A DNA stretch of 64,000 nucleotides from Phocoena phocoena (lineage: Eukaryota; Chordata; Mammalia; Artiodactyla; Phocoenidae), in the NCBI RefSeq assembly GCF_963924675.1, contig NC_089224.1, forward strand, positions 45,303,158 to 45,367,157, given 5' to 3'. The notes beneath the pieces are model-generated. The model was not told the DNA's origin. It did no database searches and was given only the letters and a program-made list of their open reading frames with translations. How positions within the stretch are numbered: the first letter of the stretch is position 1; each line of letters starts with the position of its first letter. Shown piece by piece: positions 22,073 through 33,957 of this stretch. A program made the translations under genes and the position numbers.

Positions 22073-23615
22073 CCGAGGAAACTGCCATGAGCACAGAGAT
22101 GTTGGAAAATACAGGAAGGGTAATGGAAAGTTGCAGAGGCTGTCCACTAGCATGCAGGGCCGGAAAGTTGCAGGGGTAATCGTGTGGTGGCTGTCTACTA
22201 GTTTGTTTGTGGTGGCTGTCCTTGGTTAATGGGGGCTGCCAAGAGATATGGAGAGCAATGGTCTCTAATGGCTCCGCTGTTGTATCAAAGTGAGCCTTTT
22301 GTAATTGGTTAAGCCAGCTTTCTAGGAGGAATTCGTATTTCTCTTATGCCTTTGAGATGTAAATGATCTACCTGGGCTCTCTGGAACTTAATCTTATGTG
22401 ATCTCTAAGAGTAAACGAGAAAGAAGAGCTTTTAGGTAAACTCTGTAGAAACAAACTATGTTTGGGGAATGTCTATATAAAATAGTCTCTCCAGATTTTG
22501 GTAACTTGAAACTAAACGAAGTTAAATGAAGAGAATTCATTGACTATCTGGGTCATTTCAAATAGGATAAAATATTGAAACATTAATTGCTGGGCAGGCC
22601 TAAGATTATCTACCCTTGCCTTCTTAGGAGAGAAAGACTAAAGTGTAAGTTTCCAATCAGGAAATGTACAATTACTTGCTTCTTGGTTTTTGCCAGAGAT
22701 GAAGGTTTTTAAGGGTTAAGATTATAATCGGTTATAATTCTAGTTATTGTAACCAAGTTTCTTTATGGATTACATTGTAATCAGGTGCTTAACCATGGCT
22801 TTTTAAGTCTTCTGTCATTTATAGACAGTGTTTGTTGTACTCTGATACGTTTGCAAAAGTGCTTCATCTTCAAGATTCATAGGAAGGACCTTTTGACAAT
22901 AACAGGTCTCTGATAAATGTCAGATTATACCGTTGAACAGGGTAAGAAATTGAGGTATCCTAATTGAAAACCTGATGGCTTTATAAAAGGAAAACAGAAA
23001 GATTGGTTACTGAGTGAACTGGTGAATATGGTTATAATTTTTATGGGTTTTGTCTGGAAAGTTACTGGTATTTATCTGTGTTTTCCAGATAGAGGGAAGC
23101 CCTTCCCCTCAAGTTGGTTATGATTGACAGCAATTTTGGTAAACTACACCTGTGGGTAGAATTAAAACACTTTTCTTTTCTCTCTGCCTGGTCCCTCCAG
23201 ATATTGGAGACTCTTGGGTTCTGAGCAGACTTATTAGGTGAATGGGAAAGACTGTCTCCTGGCATGTGCAAGAATCTCAATATTTGGGGGACTGAGAAAT
23301 CCACTGAGGCAGAGCCTGATGGCAGGCCTTGGGCATGACTTTCCTGGCCTTGAGAAGCCTGTTGGGAATTCAGTCTGAGACTCCTTCTGAGGAGTTCTGC
23401 CTCAGCCAGTTTGGAGGAGCCTGTATGATCAATTGACCAGACTTGTTTTGCAGACAAATTAGTCTTGATTTAGCTGTGTTTAGTGGAGATGAGGGTAATT
23501 TTAGAGAGAAAAATATATGTTTCAGTGGATGCTAAATTCTAGTTTTGCTAATTGAGGTCTAGATTTATTGTGGTGGTCTGGAACTGAACCTACACTACTC
23601 TGAGCTATGCCTGTA

Positions 23616-25124
23616 AGTAACTGTGGTATGTATGAAAATAAAAGAATGTGATTCAGAAAAGCAAGGAGGGAAGGGCAAAAGGAGCCAGATATCAAAATCT
23701 GCAAATTAATACTATACATATTTCACTTCAGTTTAGAAAACTAACTTCTCTTCCAGATGTTTATGCAGGCTGCCATTTTGGAACTGAAAATACACATCAG
23801 TTACCTTTGATGTGAAGAGTGGCTATATTTCAGTCTTCTCCAGAACACTTCACAGAATTCCATTTCTCAGACTGTCATGTTTTTGCAGGTGTTGAGAAAG
23901 AGGTGGGAGACTTCACTATTCTGATAGATATCTATATGAAAAAATAAGAAAATAGTTACCATATTTAAGCCCTAACTCTGTGGAAAATAGCCTACTAAGT
24001 GTTTTAAAATGTGTTAGTTTAGTACAATAATTCTTAGAATATTTTCACCTTATTGTACCTTTGAGAAAACTGAAGCTCAGAGAAGTTAGGTGAATTTTCT
24101 AGGATCACACATAATTGCTGGCAGAGTCAAGAGTCAATACAGAACCCTATATTGCATATTATAGGCAATTGAAAAAGTTTCATGTTTTAGAATTCTATTC
24201 AGTTTTAAAATATGCTTTGATCCCAAAATTAAATAAACGTCTTGCTCCCTTGTTTTCTTTTTATTGGTGCATACTATTTTATTTCTTTTTTGCTGGTTTC
24301 CACCTATTCTTTACCTTAGATATTGTGGAAGAGAACTTCCTTGATCCAGTCTCAGTCTTCCATGTTATGAAGGAATTGTCCCAGGCTATTATACTCATTG
24401 CAATTTGGTTATCTGTGCATCCCCAGGAGCCTGTGATTTTCATAAAACTGATGCTCCACATTGAGGACGAAATATAAATTTAATCAGGAAGAATGCAAAT
24501 AATGTTAAAGAATAGAAGAATTCTTAGCATACCTATCTTTTCTAGAAAATGAAATGAGATTATAGTAGTAATACTAAAAACTGTGATAAAGGGAGAAATT
24601 AGGTAAACAGATTATTAAATTTCAATTCTGAAATTGAATTATCAGATTAATTAGATTTAAGATAAAAGATATATCTGATGTTAACATGATGGAAAAACAT
24701 TTCAATAAATGGTTCTAGGATGATTAGTTAGCAATCTAGGAAGAAATCAGAATAAAATCTCATCTCATACCATATGTGATAGTAAAATCTTGATGGAATG
24801 GAGAATTGACAGTAAGATTAGATTTAAAAAGGAGAGAGGAGGCCCACGGTAACCTTGTAAGCTCATGAGAAATAGCTAACCTATTAAAAAAAGTTGGTTA
24901 TTTTTTAATATATACAAAATTTTAACTTCAGATGAAACAGGACATGGCTACAGAGACTTGCCTGGAAAGATGCCTGAATGAAGCCTGATCTCAGAATTTC
25001 CTCACCCAGAAACCAACAAAATAAGGAAAATTAAGTAAAATGTACAAAATACATAAGCAGCCATCAAAGAATGGAAGAGGAATAATATTTGAAAAGTGTT
25101 AAGACATGAATTAGGGAGGAACAA
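23616..25124 (-). repeat. Orphan IFN intergenic modules, no IFN gene
   Basis: Blocks in 23720-23930 match 26880-27080 ('cttcacagaattcca' / 'catgacagaattctg'), and 24200-25080 matches both 14270-15130 and 27340-27800. In those other places the module is followed by an IFN gene to its right. Here the array restarts with the next module instead, so the IFN gene of this unit is missing. Confidence 0.65.
23960..24145 (+). mobile_element. MIR SINE relic, copy in the first module
   Basis: MIR-like order: 'taagccctaactctgtgg', 'attgtacctttgagaaaactgaagctcagagaagttagg', 'ggatcacacataattgctggcagagtc'. The equivalent MIR lies at 27125-27300 in the next module copy, so it predates the duplication. Confidence 0.7.
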
Positions 25125-25546
25125 TGGAATAACTCATTTTATATGTCAGCTTGGCTAGACCATGGTACCCAGATACTTGGTCAAACACTATTCTAGATGT
25201 TTCCGTGAAGGTAGGTTTTACATGAGATTATAGGAATTTGACATTTAAGTCAGTAGACTTTAAGTAAAGCATATTACCTTCCATATTACAGGTGGGCCGC
25301 ATCCAATCAGTTGAAGGCCTTAATAGAAAAAGACTGACCCTCCCAGGAATAAGAAGGGATTCTGCCAGATACTGCCTTTGGACTTGAACAGTAACTCTTC
25401 CCTGGGTTTCCAGCTTGCAGCCTACCCTGCAGATTTTGGACTCGCCAAGCCTCTACAATCACCTAAGCAAATTCCTTAAAATATCAATCTCTCTCTTTCT
25501 CTGGTTCCCGCTGGTTCTGTTTCTAGAAAACCCTGACCAATACAGG
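25125..25546 (+). mobile_element. Solo LTR, MLT2/ERVL type
   Basis: The stretch shows the MLT2-like order: 'tatatgtcagcttggctag', 'tggtcaaacactattctagatg', 'gtaaagcatattacctt', 'catccaatcagttgaaggcc', 'gctggttctgtttctag' and a final 'aaccctgaccaataca'. It interrupts a duplicated IFN module whose other copy (about 19560) lacks it, so it inserted after that duplication or into one copy. Confidence 0.75.
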
Positions 25547-27815
25547 CTGGGAAGCCAAATGTTTCCAAGCCTTCTCCATCTGCTGAATGTTTCTATCTGC
25601 CCCTCCTCCAGAGGGGAGAACAAGATAGCAAAGGACAAAAGTCTGTTGAAATTTTACTACGGCCCTGGCCAGCGCCAAGTTGGAGAACAGCAAATCCAAA
25701 TGTTGAGTGAGTAACCTCAGGAAGAGATTGGAGACACACACACAGTTGCAGGCCCTCCCTGCTACCTTAGCAATTTACACATACTCCCCAGTGAAATACC
25801 TCAATGAAGATATTGATTACAGAAATTCCTCTCAACTTATACCAAAATTGATACATTTGAATTTTAAAAAATGTCACTAAGCTCTCAGATACTATTCATT
25901 CACGCTTCTTAGTTTCTCTCTTTTGCTACCTAGGCAGAATTTTTACTACTGAGTACAATAGATGTCAAGATTGTTATTCAAAGTGGCAATGAGAATAGTT
26001 TTCTATTTAATAATAGTTGAAGTCTCATATTTGGAATAAATCTTGAAACTAAAATTTTATTTTTGACAGTTGTTTAATGCATTATAAACCTGAGGTTTTC
26101 CTGGTTATCACTGAATTCCATGTCCAGGTTGGCAGCTCTGCCTGTTTTGTTGTACGTGGAAGGAGTAATTCAAAGGGAGGCTCTGGTCTGCATAGTGGGC
26201 TGTAGGCAGGGAACACATCTTTGTCCCTTTGCCTGATCCCAAAGAGTCCATGCCCTGCCTGAAGCCAGAGACTCTGGAGACTCTTTTTCTTTGTAACAGA
26301 GAGTAAAGAAACAAGTTTATGACAGCATTAAAATTAATTAGTGCCAAGAAGAAGCCTTTTTGTAGCATGAAGGGACATCCCCAGGAAGTGGTAGGATTTC
26401 CACATAGATCAGAGGCCTGTCCTCCAGTCTTGGTCGCTGCTCTTGTTGCACTTAGCCACCTGAGGGCTGTCTTCCCTGAGAGGAGTTTCATCTTCCCACC
26501 CATAAGCTGGAACCTGCTTTGTTTCCTTTTAGCTACAGCTACTATTACATCATACTCAGCTGAAATTAAGGAAAGCCTCTCTTGCAGATGTTTCTACAAA
26601 ACCTAGAGGTTTTATTTAACTTTTGCTTTCTACTTGTGTTGTTCTGCTTTTTAGGAAACGATTAAGCTGAAAAAATAGCAGAAGGGAGTTGTGTGCATGG
26701 TGAAGAGTTTAAGTGAATAAGAAGGATGGTGTGGGAATTTCTACCTTGGAGGGGAAGGAAATATTGTGATATGGGAATGTATCCTGGAATGCTGAGAGGG
26801 AGGGAATGTGCCAGGTGCCAGAACCATTAAATAGATAGCATGTTCTTCTGCCATTTATCTAAATATTTATTCCTGTCTCTCAGATATCAATACAAGCCAC
26901 CATTTCATCTCTGAATGTAAACAAGACACTTCTTTGAAATGAGGGACGAAATGACAATTTTTCAACCTTCTCTAAAATTCATGACAGAATTCTGTTTTTT
27001 TAGGCTGCCTCCTTTGGAGGTCAGTTACTGAAAAGTAGGTCACAGTTCCTGAGAATTTTGTAGAAAGAGACATATAATATTCTCATATACAACTGTCTGA
27101 AGGAAAACAGGAAAAAACCTAGTATATTTTAATTCCTTACTCTAATATATGATGCTAAATGCTTTAAAAAGCATGAGTTCATTTAATATTCATAAAAAAT
27201 CTATAAATATTTTGAACCCATTTTATTTATGGAAAAACTGAGGCTTAGATTAAGTGAGTTTCACGACATAACACGTGTACAAGCAGAATGGAATTTCAAT
27301 GAAAAATTTTTTACTGTGAGTTACGGGTGATTTTTTGAGCTTTGTATTCTGGATTTCTGTTATCATTGTTAAATCTGTTTTTACTCCTGAATTATACACA
27401 ACACTCTCTTGCTCTATGGACTTCCATGGTTCATGTTATATTTTCAGACGGTTTTGACTATTTTTTTTCCTTTACCTTAAGTATTGAGAAAAAGGTTGCC
27501 TGATCCAGTTTCCCACTTTCCTTTTTTGAAGGAAGTCTGTCAGTCTTTATATTCAGTATAATCTTTGTTATTTTGGAATCCACAGAAGATAGTGATATTC
27601 ATAAAATTAGGAAAAATTACCAAGTAGTAATATAAAAGAATTCTTTTCATATCTAGCTCTAATATAAAATGAAATGTGTGTAAAGTTGCTGTAGTAACCA
27701 GTGTCACAATGATGAAAGTTAAGTAATGTAACTAATAAAGCCAATAATTCCAGGAAACATTACATTATCAGTAGTAATTAGATTTTTTGATGAGGGATTG
27801 AATTAGTTATCTATT
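25547..27815 (-). repeat. Duplicated IFN intergenic modules, second copy
   Basis: It continues the match to 19560-20850 (up to about 26770), then 23720-24900 (26880-27815). This copy has no Tigger1 insertion between the two parts, so it preserves the ancestral order: the modules are directly adjacent. Open frames on both strands at 26108-26606 are not shared with the first copy and are not called genes. Confidence 0.7.
27125..27300 (+). mobile_element. MIR SINE relic, copy in the second module
   Basis: The MIR-like segments 'atgagttcatttaatattca' and 'aaaactgaggcttaga' match the position of the MIR at 23960-24145 in the neighbouring module copy. Confidence 0.7.
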
Positions 27816-27834
27816 CCTGCCTAATGAATTTTTT

Positions 27835-28047
27835 TTTTTTTTTTTTTTTTTTTTTTGCGGTACGCGGGCCTCTCACTGTTGTGGCCTCTCCCGTTGCGGA
27901 GCACAGGCTCTGGACGCGCAGGCTCAGCGGCCACGGCTCACGGGCCCAGCCGCTCCGCAGCATGTGGGATCTTCCCGGACCAGGGCACGAACCCGTGTCC
28001 CCTGCATCGGCAGGCGGACTCTCAACCACTGCGCCACCAGGGAAGCC
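27835..28047 (-). mobile_element. CHR-type SINE, well preserved
   Basis: Reverse orientation with a long poly-T tract, then 'gcggtacgcgggcctctcac' through to 'gccaccagggaagcc'. The 19-bp duplication beginning CCTGCCTAATGAA flanks it at 27816-27834 and 28048-28066. It keeps many CpG sites, which suggests a fairly young copy. Confidence 0.95.
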
Positions 28048-28066
28048 CCTGCCTAATGAATTTTTT

Positions 28067-29159
28067 AAAATGATGAGCAGCTTACTGATATACAAAGTAG
28101 TATTAACTTAGATAAATTATCATTGTAAGTAATTAAGTCATGATTTAAAATAAATACAATATTAAACACATTAATATGATTTGCCAGTACATCGATTACA
28201 TAAAATCATTTAGAAAAAAGATATACTACGTAAAAAGGAAAACTATGCACAGAAAAACTAACCGACGTTACTTACCAGATCCTATACTATTTCCTTCTCT
28301 ACCTCAGAGTCACTAACTTCTCTGATTTACGCTTCTACCTACTCCATGTGGTTTCCGCTTATTCACTCCACCAAGCCAAATCTCATTAAGGTTGCCAATG
28401 CCATCTATATTCCTGATGTGGTATGTAGTTTGAATCCACATCTTCCATGAATCCACTGATTTCTTCTAAGCACCTTATATTCTTAAATACACTCTTATCA
28501 CTGTTCTCTGTTATTGTCCTTGTAATGTATGGCCATTCCACCTCTGTTTCCTTTGTGGCTCTTCTCTCCCCTCACTTTAAAGGTGAAAGATCCTCAGAAT
28601 CAATTTTAAGTCTTTTTCTCACTCTTCACTATCTCCCCACACAACTACCTCCATTTCCGGCTTTCATTTGCCAGATAAGGTACCTCCAGCTACAGCATTC
28701 CTTTTAAATTATAAACTCACATATCCAACTTACAAATGACATTTGCACTTAAATGTCTTCCAGTCAACTAGAGAGGATATCTACTGCTTTTATTTTTATT
28801 TCCTGACATTCTCCACTCTTGCTTCTGGTGAGAGAATTCATTTGTTTTTCCTTCTTCTCATTAATGCATTAAGTATGATTATTATTTTTAGATTTCTTTC
28901 CCTTCAAAAATCAAAGAAACAAGAGGGCAGGAGCTGTATTTGTTGTGTTCACCTTTATATCCTGAGGGCAACATCCAACCTGGCTTACAGAAAGTCAGTT
29001 GTTACTTTTAATTTGAATATAATGTGATGGGTAAATGAATTGTGACATCCATTTCTTTAATCAAGTTGCACAATCAGGCTTGGTGTTTCTTTTTAAAGAA
29101 TAAACAAATACAAGAAGTTTGCTATAATAAAAATTTAATAAATAAGACAAAATAAACTA
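28067..29159 (-). repeat. 3' flank of the first alpha gene, shared unit
   Basis: It aligns with 60725-62230 3' of the second alpha gene. Shared blocks are 'cattgtaagtaatta', 'gccaatgccatctat', 'gggcaggagctgtatttg' / 'gagcaggagctgtatttg' and 'gatgggtaaatgaattgt'. The second copy is longer because of a SINE insertion at 61288-61611. Divergence here is clearly higher than across the genes themselves. Confidence 0.75.
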
Positions 29160-29492
29160 ATTATAAAGAACATATTTTATTATATTACACAATTTAAGGT
29201 ACACAAAATATTATAAAAATAAAAATAAATCTTATAAATAGTCAAATAAATAAATAGTAAAATAGATAAATATTTAAGTACATAAATAAATATATCAGCA
29301 TGGGCATCTGTGAGGGACTAGTACCTGTAGAGTAGAACATCATGTTGCTTAATATTCCTGAAAACACTTGACAAATTAATTCAATTCAGGGCATGAGGAG
29401 AGCAGAAATGAGAGTCTTTGACATGGCAGCACAGGTGGAAGTGTGGTCTCGTTAGGCAGTGAGAATCATTTCCGTGTTGAACCAGGTGTGTG
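29160..29492 (-). other. 3' UTR of the first IFN-alpha gene, AU-rich elements
   Basis: On the minus strand several ATTTA pentamers are found (complement within 29225-29293), followed by an AATAAA polyadenylation signal at 29176-29181. The part next to the stop codon (29298-29492) is almost identical to the second alpha gene. Confidence 0.65.
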
Positions 29493-30062
29493 TCATTCCT
29501 TCCTCCTGAGTCTTTCTTGCAAGTTTGTTGATGAAGAGAAGGATCTCATGACTTCTGCTCTGACAATCTCCCAGGCACAAGGGCTGTACTTCTTCTCTTG
29601 CAGATAGACAGTGATTCTGTGGAAGTATTTCCTCACAGCCAGGATGGAGTCCTCCTTCAGCAGGGGAGTCCCTTCCAGCCCCGCCTCCTGCATCAGACAG
29701 GCTTGCAGGTCAGTGAGCTGCTGATAAAGTGCAGTGCAGAACTTGTCCAGGAGGGTCTCATCCCAAGCGGCAGCCGAGCCCTCTGTGCTGAAGAGCTGGA
29801 AGGTCTGCTGGATCATCTCATGGACGACAGCGATGGCTTGAGCCTTCTGGAACTGGTTGCCACCAAACGCCTCCTGGGGGAATCTAAAGTCATTTCTGTC
29901 CTTCAGGCAGGAGAAGGGGGAGATTCTCCTCATTTGTTGCAGGAGCATCAGGGCCCTCGTGTTAGCCAGGCTGTGGGTCTGAGGCAGGTCGCAGCCCAGA
30001 GAGCAGTTGGAGTTGCAGCTGAGCAGCACCAGGGCCAGGAGTAAGGACAAAGTTGGGGCCAT
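29493..30062 (-). CDS. IFNA: Interferon alpha, copy 1
   Basis: This is an intact single-exon gene for a 189-aa IFN-alpha, a secreted antiviral cytokine acting through IFNAR1/IFNAR2. A 23-residue signal peptide ([12 protein letters not shown], ending SLG) precedes a 166-residue mature chain starting CDLPQTHS. Cysteines C24, C52, C122 and C162 correspond to the two conserved disulphide pairs; C109 is the extra cysteine found in many mammalian alphas. Conserved blocks are [15 protein letters not shown] (42-56), [10 protein letters not shown] (99-108) and [19 protein letters not shown] (153-171). The mature chain has no N-glycosylation sequon. The start is supported by the usual signal peptide and a promoter about 95 bp upstream. 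It differs from the copy at 62533 by nine residues, four of them in the signal peptide. The subtype number cannot be assigned. Confidence 0.97.
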   Translation of the reverse strand: MAPTLSLLLALVLLSCNSNCSLGCDLPQTHSLANTRALMLLQQMRRISPFSCLKDRNDFRFPQEAFGGNQFQKAQAIAVVHEMIQQTFQLFSTEGSAAAWDETLLDKFCTALYQQLTDLQACLMQEAGLEGTPLLKEDSILAVRKYFHRITVYLQEKKYSPCAWEIVRAEVMRSFSSSTNLQERLRRKE

Positions 30063-30156
30063 CGGGGACCCTGCAGATGCTGCCGGCCTGGCAGAGGTGG
30101 GGACTCAGTGAACCCTGCTCTCTAGGTTCTCTGAAGACCTTCCTTCAGGCCTGGGT

Positions 30157-30235
30157 CTTAAATGGGAACCCATTCGTTTCCATTTTCTGAATGCTCAGTC
30201 TTACTTTCTATTTCTGTTTTTGCTTTTCATTTTGC
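30157..30235 (-). promoter_or_regulatory. IFN-alpha copy 1 promoter with full GAAA-repeat element
   Basis: On the minus strand a TATA-like TTTAAG sits at 30157-30162. Upstream are GAAAATGGAAAC (30176-30187), GAAAGTAAG (30200-30208) and GAAATAGAAAG (30204-30214), followed by an AAAAGCAAAAACAG run. These are IRF-type half-sites, as expected for virus-inducible IFN-alpha promoters. Confidence 0.82.
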
Positions 30236-30239
30236 ACTC

Positions 30240-32424
30240 TCCAGATGAGTTAGGACAACATTTCTCAACCTTTTTTTCATTATTGCCTCTCTTTCCTCTG
30301 CCCACAGAGCCTTTTTAGATAGTTTTTTCCTAATTGCCCCCAACATGAAATTTTGATACCACAGATATACTGTGTATCTATTTTTGTACTCCATGTGTAT
30401 CTTTACTTTATACATAGAAAAAGAAAGTGAAAATCTTACTCTTTCTATTCAGTGCAGGGTTAAGAATACGTAAAATTTTAAGCTATAATTTAAATTAAAA
30501 GCTATTGAATTTTAATTTAACATTATAACTAAGTTTTCAAAGTGATTTTAATGTAATATATTTACTTATATAAGTAGGAATGTATCAAATTATATATTCA
30601 AATAAAATTTAGATACTTTATAATAATACCAGTGTACAGACATACTTAAAAATCATTCAAAGCTGCTCAAAATCATAGCAAAACTAAATTATTTCTTTAA
30701 TATTTATTTTTAGGTACTTAACTTTTAATTTTGCTTCATATCAGAAAATAATTTTTAATTACACTGACTGCTAGATATTCATCTAGATATTGTCAACATT
30801 TTTTTCTGTTTATCACTTGCCATAATTATGGATGTGTTGAACAACTTTAGTAGAATTAAATAATAAAATATCATATTTTTTGTATTTTACTTACAAATAC
30901 AATTTACGACTTGTATTTAATTTCCCAATCCCAAATCACGCTGACCCTCAAACATAAGCAACATCCACAAGACAGCCAATGGCTGCTCGTAAGTATGTAA
31001 AGGCCACCTCTCACAATATGACTTTGAGATCAAGAAAATGATGGCGAGAAAGTCCTCCAATGAACCATCAAGTCACCTTCGGTCGTAATACTGATTTGTA
31101 TACAGTGTGTTTACCTTCCCTGAAGTCAATGTCAATACTTCTTTTATGTATGATACACACAAAAAAATCTCAAAGACAAAAATGAATACAAAGGAATAAG
31201 GTTTTGTAGTATCAGGTTGAGTTTTGGAGTGCCACAAACCATTGTAATAGCAAGATTTGTTCATACTCCTAAAAACTATGTTTGCACCCATGGAAGCAGT
31301 ATCATCCCCAGTGAGAATGCATGATTTAGCAATCATCACCAATTTGAAGGTTACTCTGTATTTTTGCATTAAATTTCAAATTTCCCAAAGACTGTCAAAG
31401 GTTCCAATCCAAGTCTATTCAAACAAAAGGAAACCGTCTTTGTAATTAATTGAGAACTGGATAAATATTGATTGGTATTATGGAAAGAATTAACTTTCAA
31501 CTCTGATCATGAATTCTTTTATTTTGCAGTGGATGTTCTGTGGCCTCAGCCCTCTCCAATTCCGATCTTTCAATAAATAATAGGTATGTGACCATCTTTG
31601 GCAAATCAGCTCTGTAGCAATTGGACTCTGTCGTATTCTCTGTGGTATCCTCGGCACCAGGCCCAGTGTAATCACGCAACAGGTACTTTTAACTAAAGCA
31701 GTTTCTCAGATGTTCTCCTCCCACTGGAAGGCAGTTACGAATGACCAAGCTATTTTCCTTTATCACGGTCATATTTGCTGGAATTATAATAGACAGTGGC
31801 TAGTATTCCCACTCTACTCCTACTGGTATCAGTCATGCCTACTGAGTTTGTTGCTAAAACCACTAGGATTCTCTTTCCTTCAAGGTGCATATGGCTCTGG
31901 GGATTCAAGTTGTAAGAGCAGCACAATTTTCAGCCTTTGCCCGGCACTCTATTAAACTCAGGAGGATGGCCTCGTCGCTAATTTGTCCTCTACTAGGTCA
32001 TGACATAAAATAACCAGCTTGGTGTCACATACAGAGCCATGTATCTGAACTCAAACTCTCCCTGATTCACACAGGTCACAGCAGCCAGACAATTTGCCAC
32101 ATTACTCTTTGGTGGATCTTTACTGATGTGACAATTACTACCTATATCCTGAGATTCTTTGGAGACTCCTCACAAGGAATGATGAATGATCATTTTCATC
32201 CTGTATCTTCATTCCCTTCCATGGGACGATAGGCTCCATTCCCGATTTATTTCCAAAATTTGACACATAATAATTAAAGCATTACTGCAGGTCGAAAATC
32301 AAGGGTTTGGATTCTGAGTCCTTGGCCTGCTCTTTTGGCCTGATAAATGGCTCATTCTTCTTTATTTACTCAGCATGAATATATTCTCTCTTCTAGATGC
32401 CAAGCATGTAGGTTTAAATGACCT
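30240..32424. other. 5' flank of alpha copy 1, then unassigned DNA
   Basis: The first part, to about 30560, aligns with the flank of the second alpha gene (63240-63720; 'cattattgcctc', 'cccacagagcctt', 'gtgcagggttaagaat'). Beyond about 30600 no repeat or gene was recognised. The frames at 31073-31955 carry no signature and overlap on both strands. Confidence 0.55.
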
Positions 32425-32800
32425 TTCTGGTTTGAATATTTCAGTCCCCCCGAAATTATTAGTTTGAAGTCCTAACCCCCAAAGTGATTGTATCAGGTGG
32501 CGGACCCTTTGGGACTTTATTAGGGTGTGGGGATGGAGGCGTCACAAATGGAATTAGTACCCTTATAGAAGAGGTCTGAGATAAATGCCTCCCTCTCCTG
32601 CCCTGTGATGAAACAAGGAGAATTCTGCAGTGTGAGACCTGAAGCAGGCTCTCACCAGAACTGGACCACGCGGACACCCAGATCTTGGATTTCCAAACTC
32701 TAGAACTATGAGCAGTACATTTCTGCTCTTTACAAACTACCCAGTCTATGCTATTTTGTTGAAGAAGCCCAAGTATTAATACATGACCTGATCTATTGTA
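32425..32800 (+). mobile_element. MaLR-type solo LTR (MLT1/MST-like)
   Basis: The order of blocks fits a MaLR LTR: 'tttgaatatttcagtccccc', 'gaagtcctaacccccaaagtg', 'ccctttgggactttattagg', 'gaattagtacccttataga', 'caggctctcaccaga', 'gatcttggatttccaaactc' and 'ctatgctattttgttgaag'. No internal retroviral sequence lies beside it. Confidence 0.78.
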
Positions 32801-33540
32801 TCCTCGGAATACCTCCCAGAAGTCTTTAAAATACCTAAAGGGAGAGATACCATCTTACCCGACCCCGTTTCCTAGACAGCTAGTCCAGTCCCTGTCATTT
32901 CAGGAGCTTGATCCATACTCATGATGATAATAATAATAGGAGAAGAAATAGTACCAACATAGATAGATATGATGTGAGAGGACAATAATCTACAGAGAAT
33001 TTGTAAATTCTTCATGGTTCTACAAGGGAAGTGATAATGGAATATTGTGTGAGATATTTTTTGAAGATCGTCTGCAGGAATGTTTTCTTCAAGTTTGTAT
33101 TTCCAATATTTAGAAGATCAGGATGAGAATCACAGGCTTGGACACAAATGGAAGGCTCGCTCTCCACTTTTTCTTCAGTTATCCTCAAGTACTTGCAAGG
33201 AGCTGCCTGATCATACTTTTCTCGTCTCCCTCAGGAAATAAGGAAACAACTTGTAATGTGTCTACACTTGTGGATATTTTCCTTGTAGGCTATGCCTTTG
33301 GGCATCAACTTGAATGCTTCTTTCAAATAGTCTATGTTGCTGTGAACTCTGAGTGACATCCATGTCATCTTCTCCAAGCTGAACTTGTGGAATAAGAATT
33401 TGAGTCTGATTGCAGGTTTTTTTTTCCTTCTCTTTATTCCAGCCAATGAACAATAAAAATACATGAAATCATAATATCACTAAGTCTGAGAATAAACATC
33501 AAAACTTGACTGTTTTCTTTCTTTTAAGGCAGAACTAGGG
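32801..33540. other. Intergenic DNA without recognisable gene
   Basis: Short overlapping frames on both strands and no recognisable repeat. Confidence 0.45.
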
Positions 33541-33544
33541 GATG

Positions 33545-33955
33545 AGATTTTTTATTTTTTAATTTATTTTAAAAAACTTTTTATTTCATACTGGAGTATA
33601 TTTGATTAACAGTGCTGTGCTAGTCTCATGTACAGCAAAGTGATTCAGCCACACACATTCATGCATCCATTCTTTCTCAAACTCTCCTCCCATCTAGGTT
33701 GCCACATAATATTGAGCAGAGTTCCCTGCTACACAGTAGGTTCCTGTTGGCCTCCATCCCAAATATGGCAATGTGTACATGTCAATCCTAAACTCCCCAA
33801 CTATCCCTCCCCCTCCCTCTTCCCCCCAGGTAACCATAAGTTCATCTCTAAGTCTGTGAGTCTGTTTCTGTTTTATAAGTAAGTTCATTTGTATCATTCT
33901 TGTTTAGAATCCCCATACAAGAGATATCATATATTTCTCTTTCTCTGAGGGTCAG
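33545..33955 (-). mobile_element. L1 3' end fragment, older copy
   Basis: Reverse-complement L1 3' UTR sequence: 'ttatttcatactggagtata', 'gtgctagtctcatgtacagc', 'cccaactatccctcccc' and 'taagtctgtgagtctgttt'. It is truncated at the 5' side near 33955. Confidence 0.85.
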
Positions 33956-33957
33956 AT

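Larger units (their letters stand above)
21116..23554 (+). mobile_element. Endogenous retrovirus: 5' LTR plus leader, truncated
   Basis: An LTR-like segment runs from TGTGG (21116) to ACA (22051), followed by a primer-binding-site-like sequence and about 1.5 kb of internal sequence. No gag, pol or env reading frame is recognised and no second LTR precedes the return of Tigger1 sequence, so the provirus is a dead 5' fragment. The layout (LTR, two-base spacer, tRNA-Arg-like binding site) suggests a class I (gammaretrovirus-like) element. The 3' limit is approximate. Confidence 0.6.
20852..23615 (+). mobile_element. Tigger1-derived transposon split by a retroviral insertion
   Basis: The 5' part (20852-21115) starts TACAGGCATACTTTGC and the 3' part (about 23555-23615) ends GAGCTATGCCTGTA, the Tigger1 termini. 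Between them sits about 2.4 kb of unrelated LTR-retroviral sequence. The 5' part jumps directly to the region just past the transposase gene, so the copy was already internally deleted before it was split. Confidence 0.8.

Noticed and set aside
23062..23457. 131-aa minus-strand open frame in the retroviral leader
   Set aside because: It is antisense to the ERV leader, lacks any domain and begins inside repeat-derived sequence.
29598..30044. 148-aa open frame antisense to alpha copy 1, repeated at 62638-63084, and 144 aa antisense to omega at 16901-17335
   Set aside because: They mirror the conserved IFN coding sequence and its codon use, so conservation between copies is expected. There is no separate start context or protein family match.
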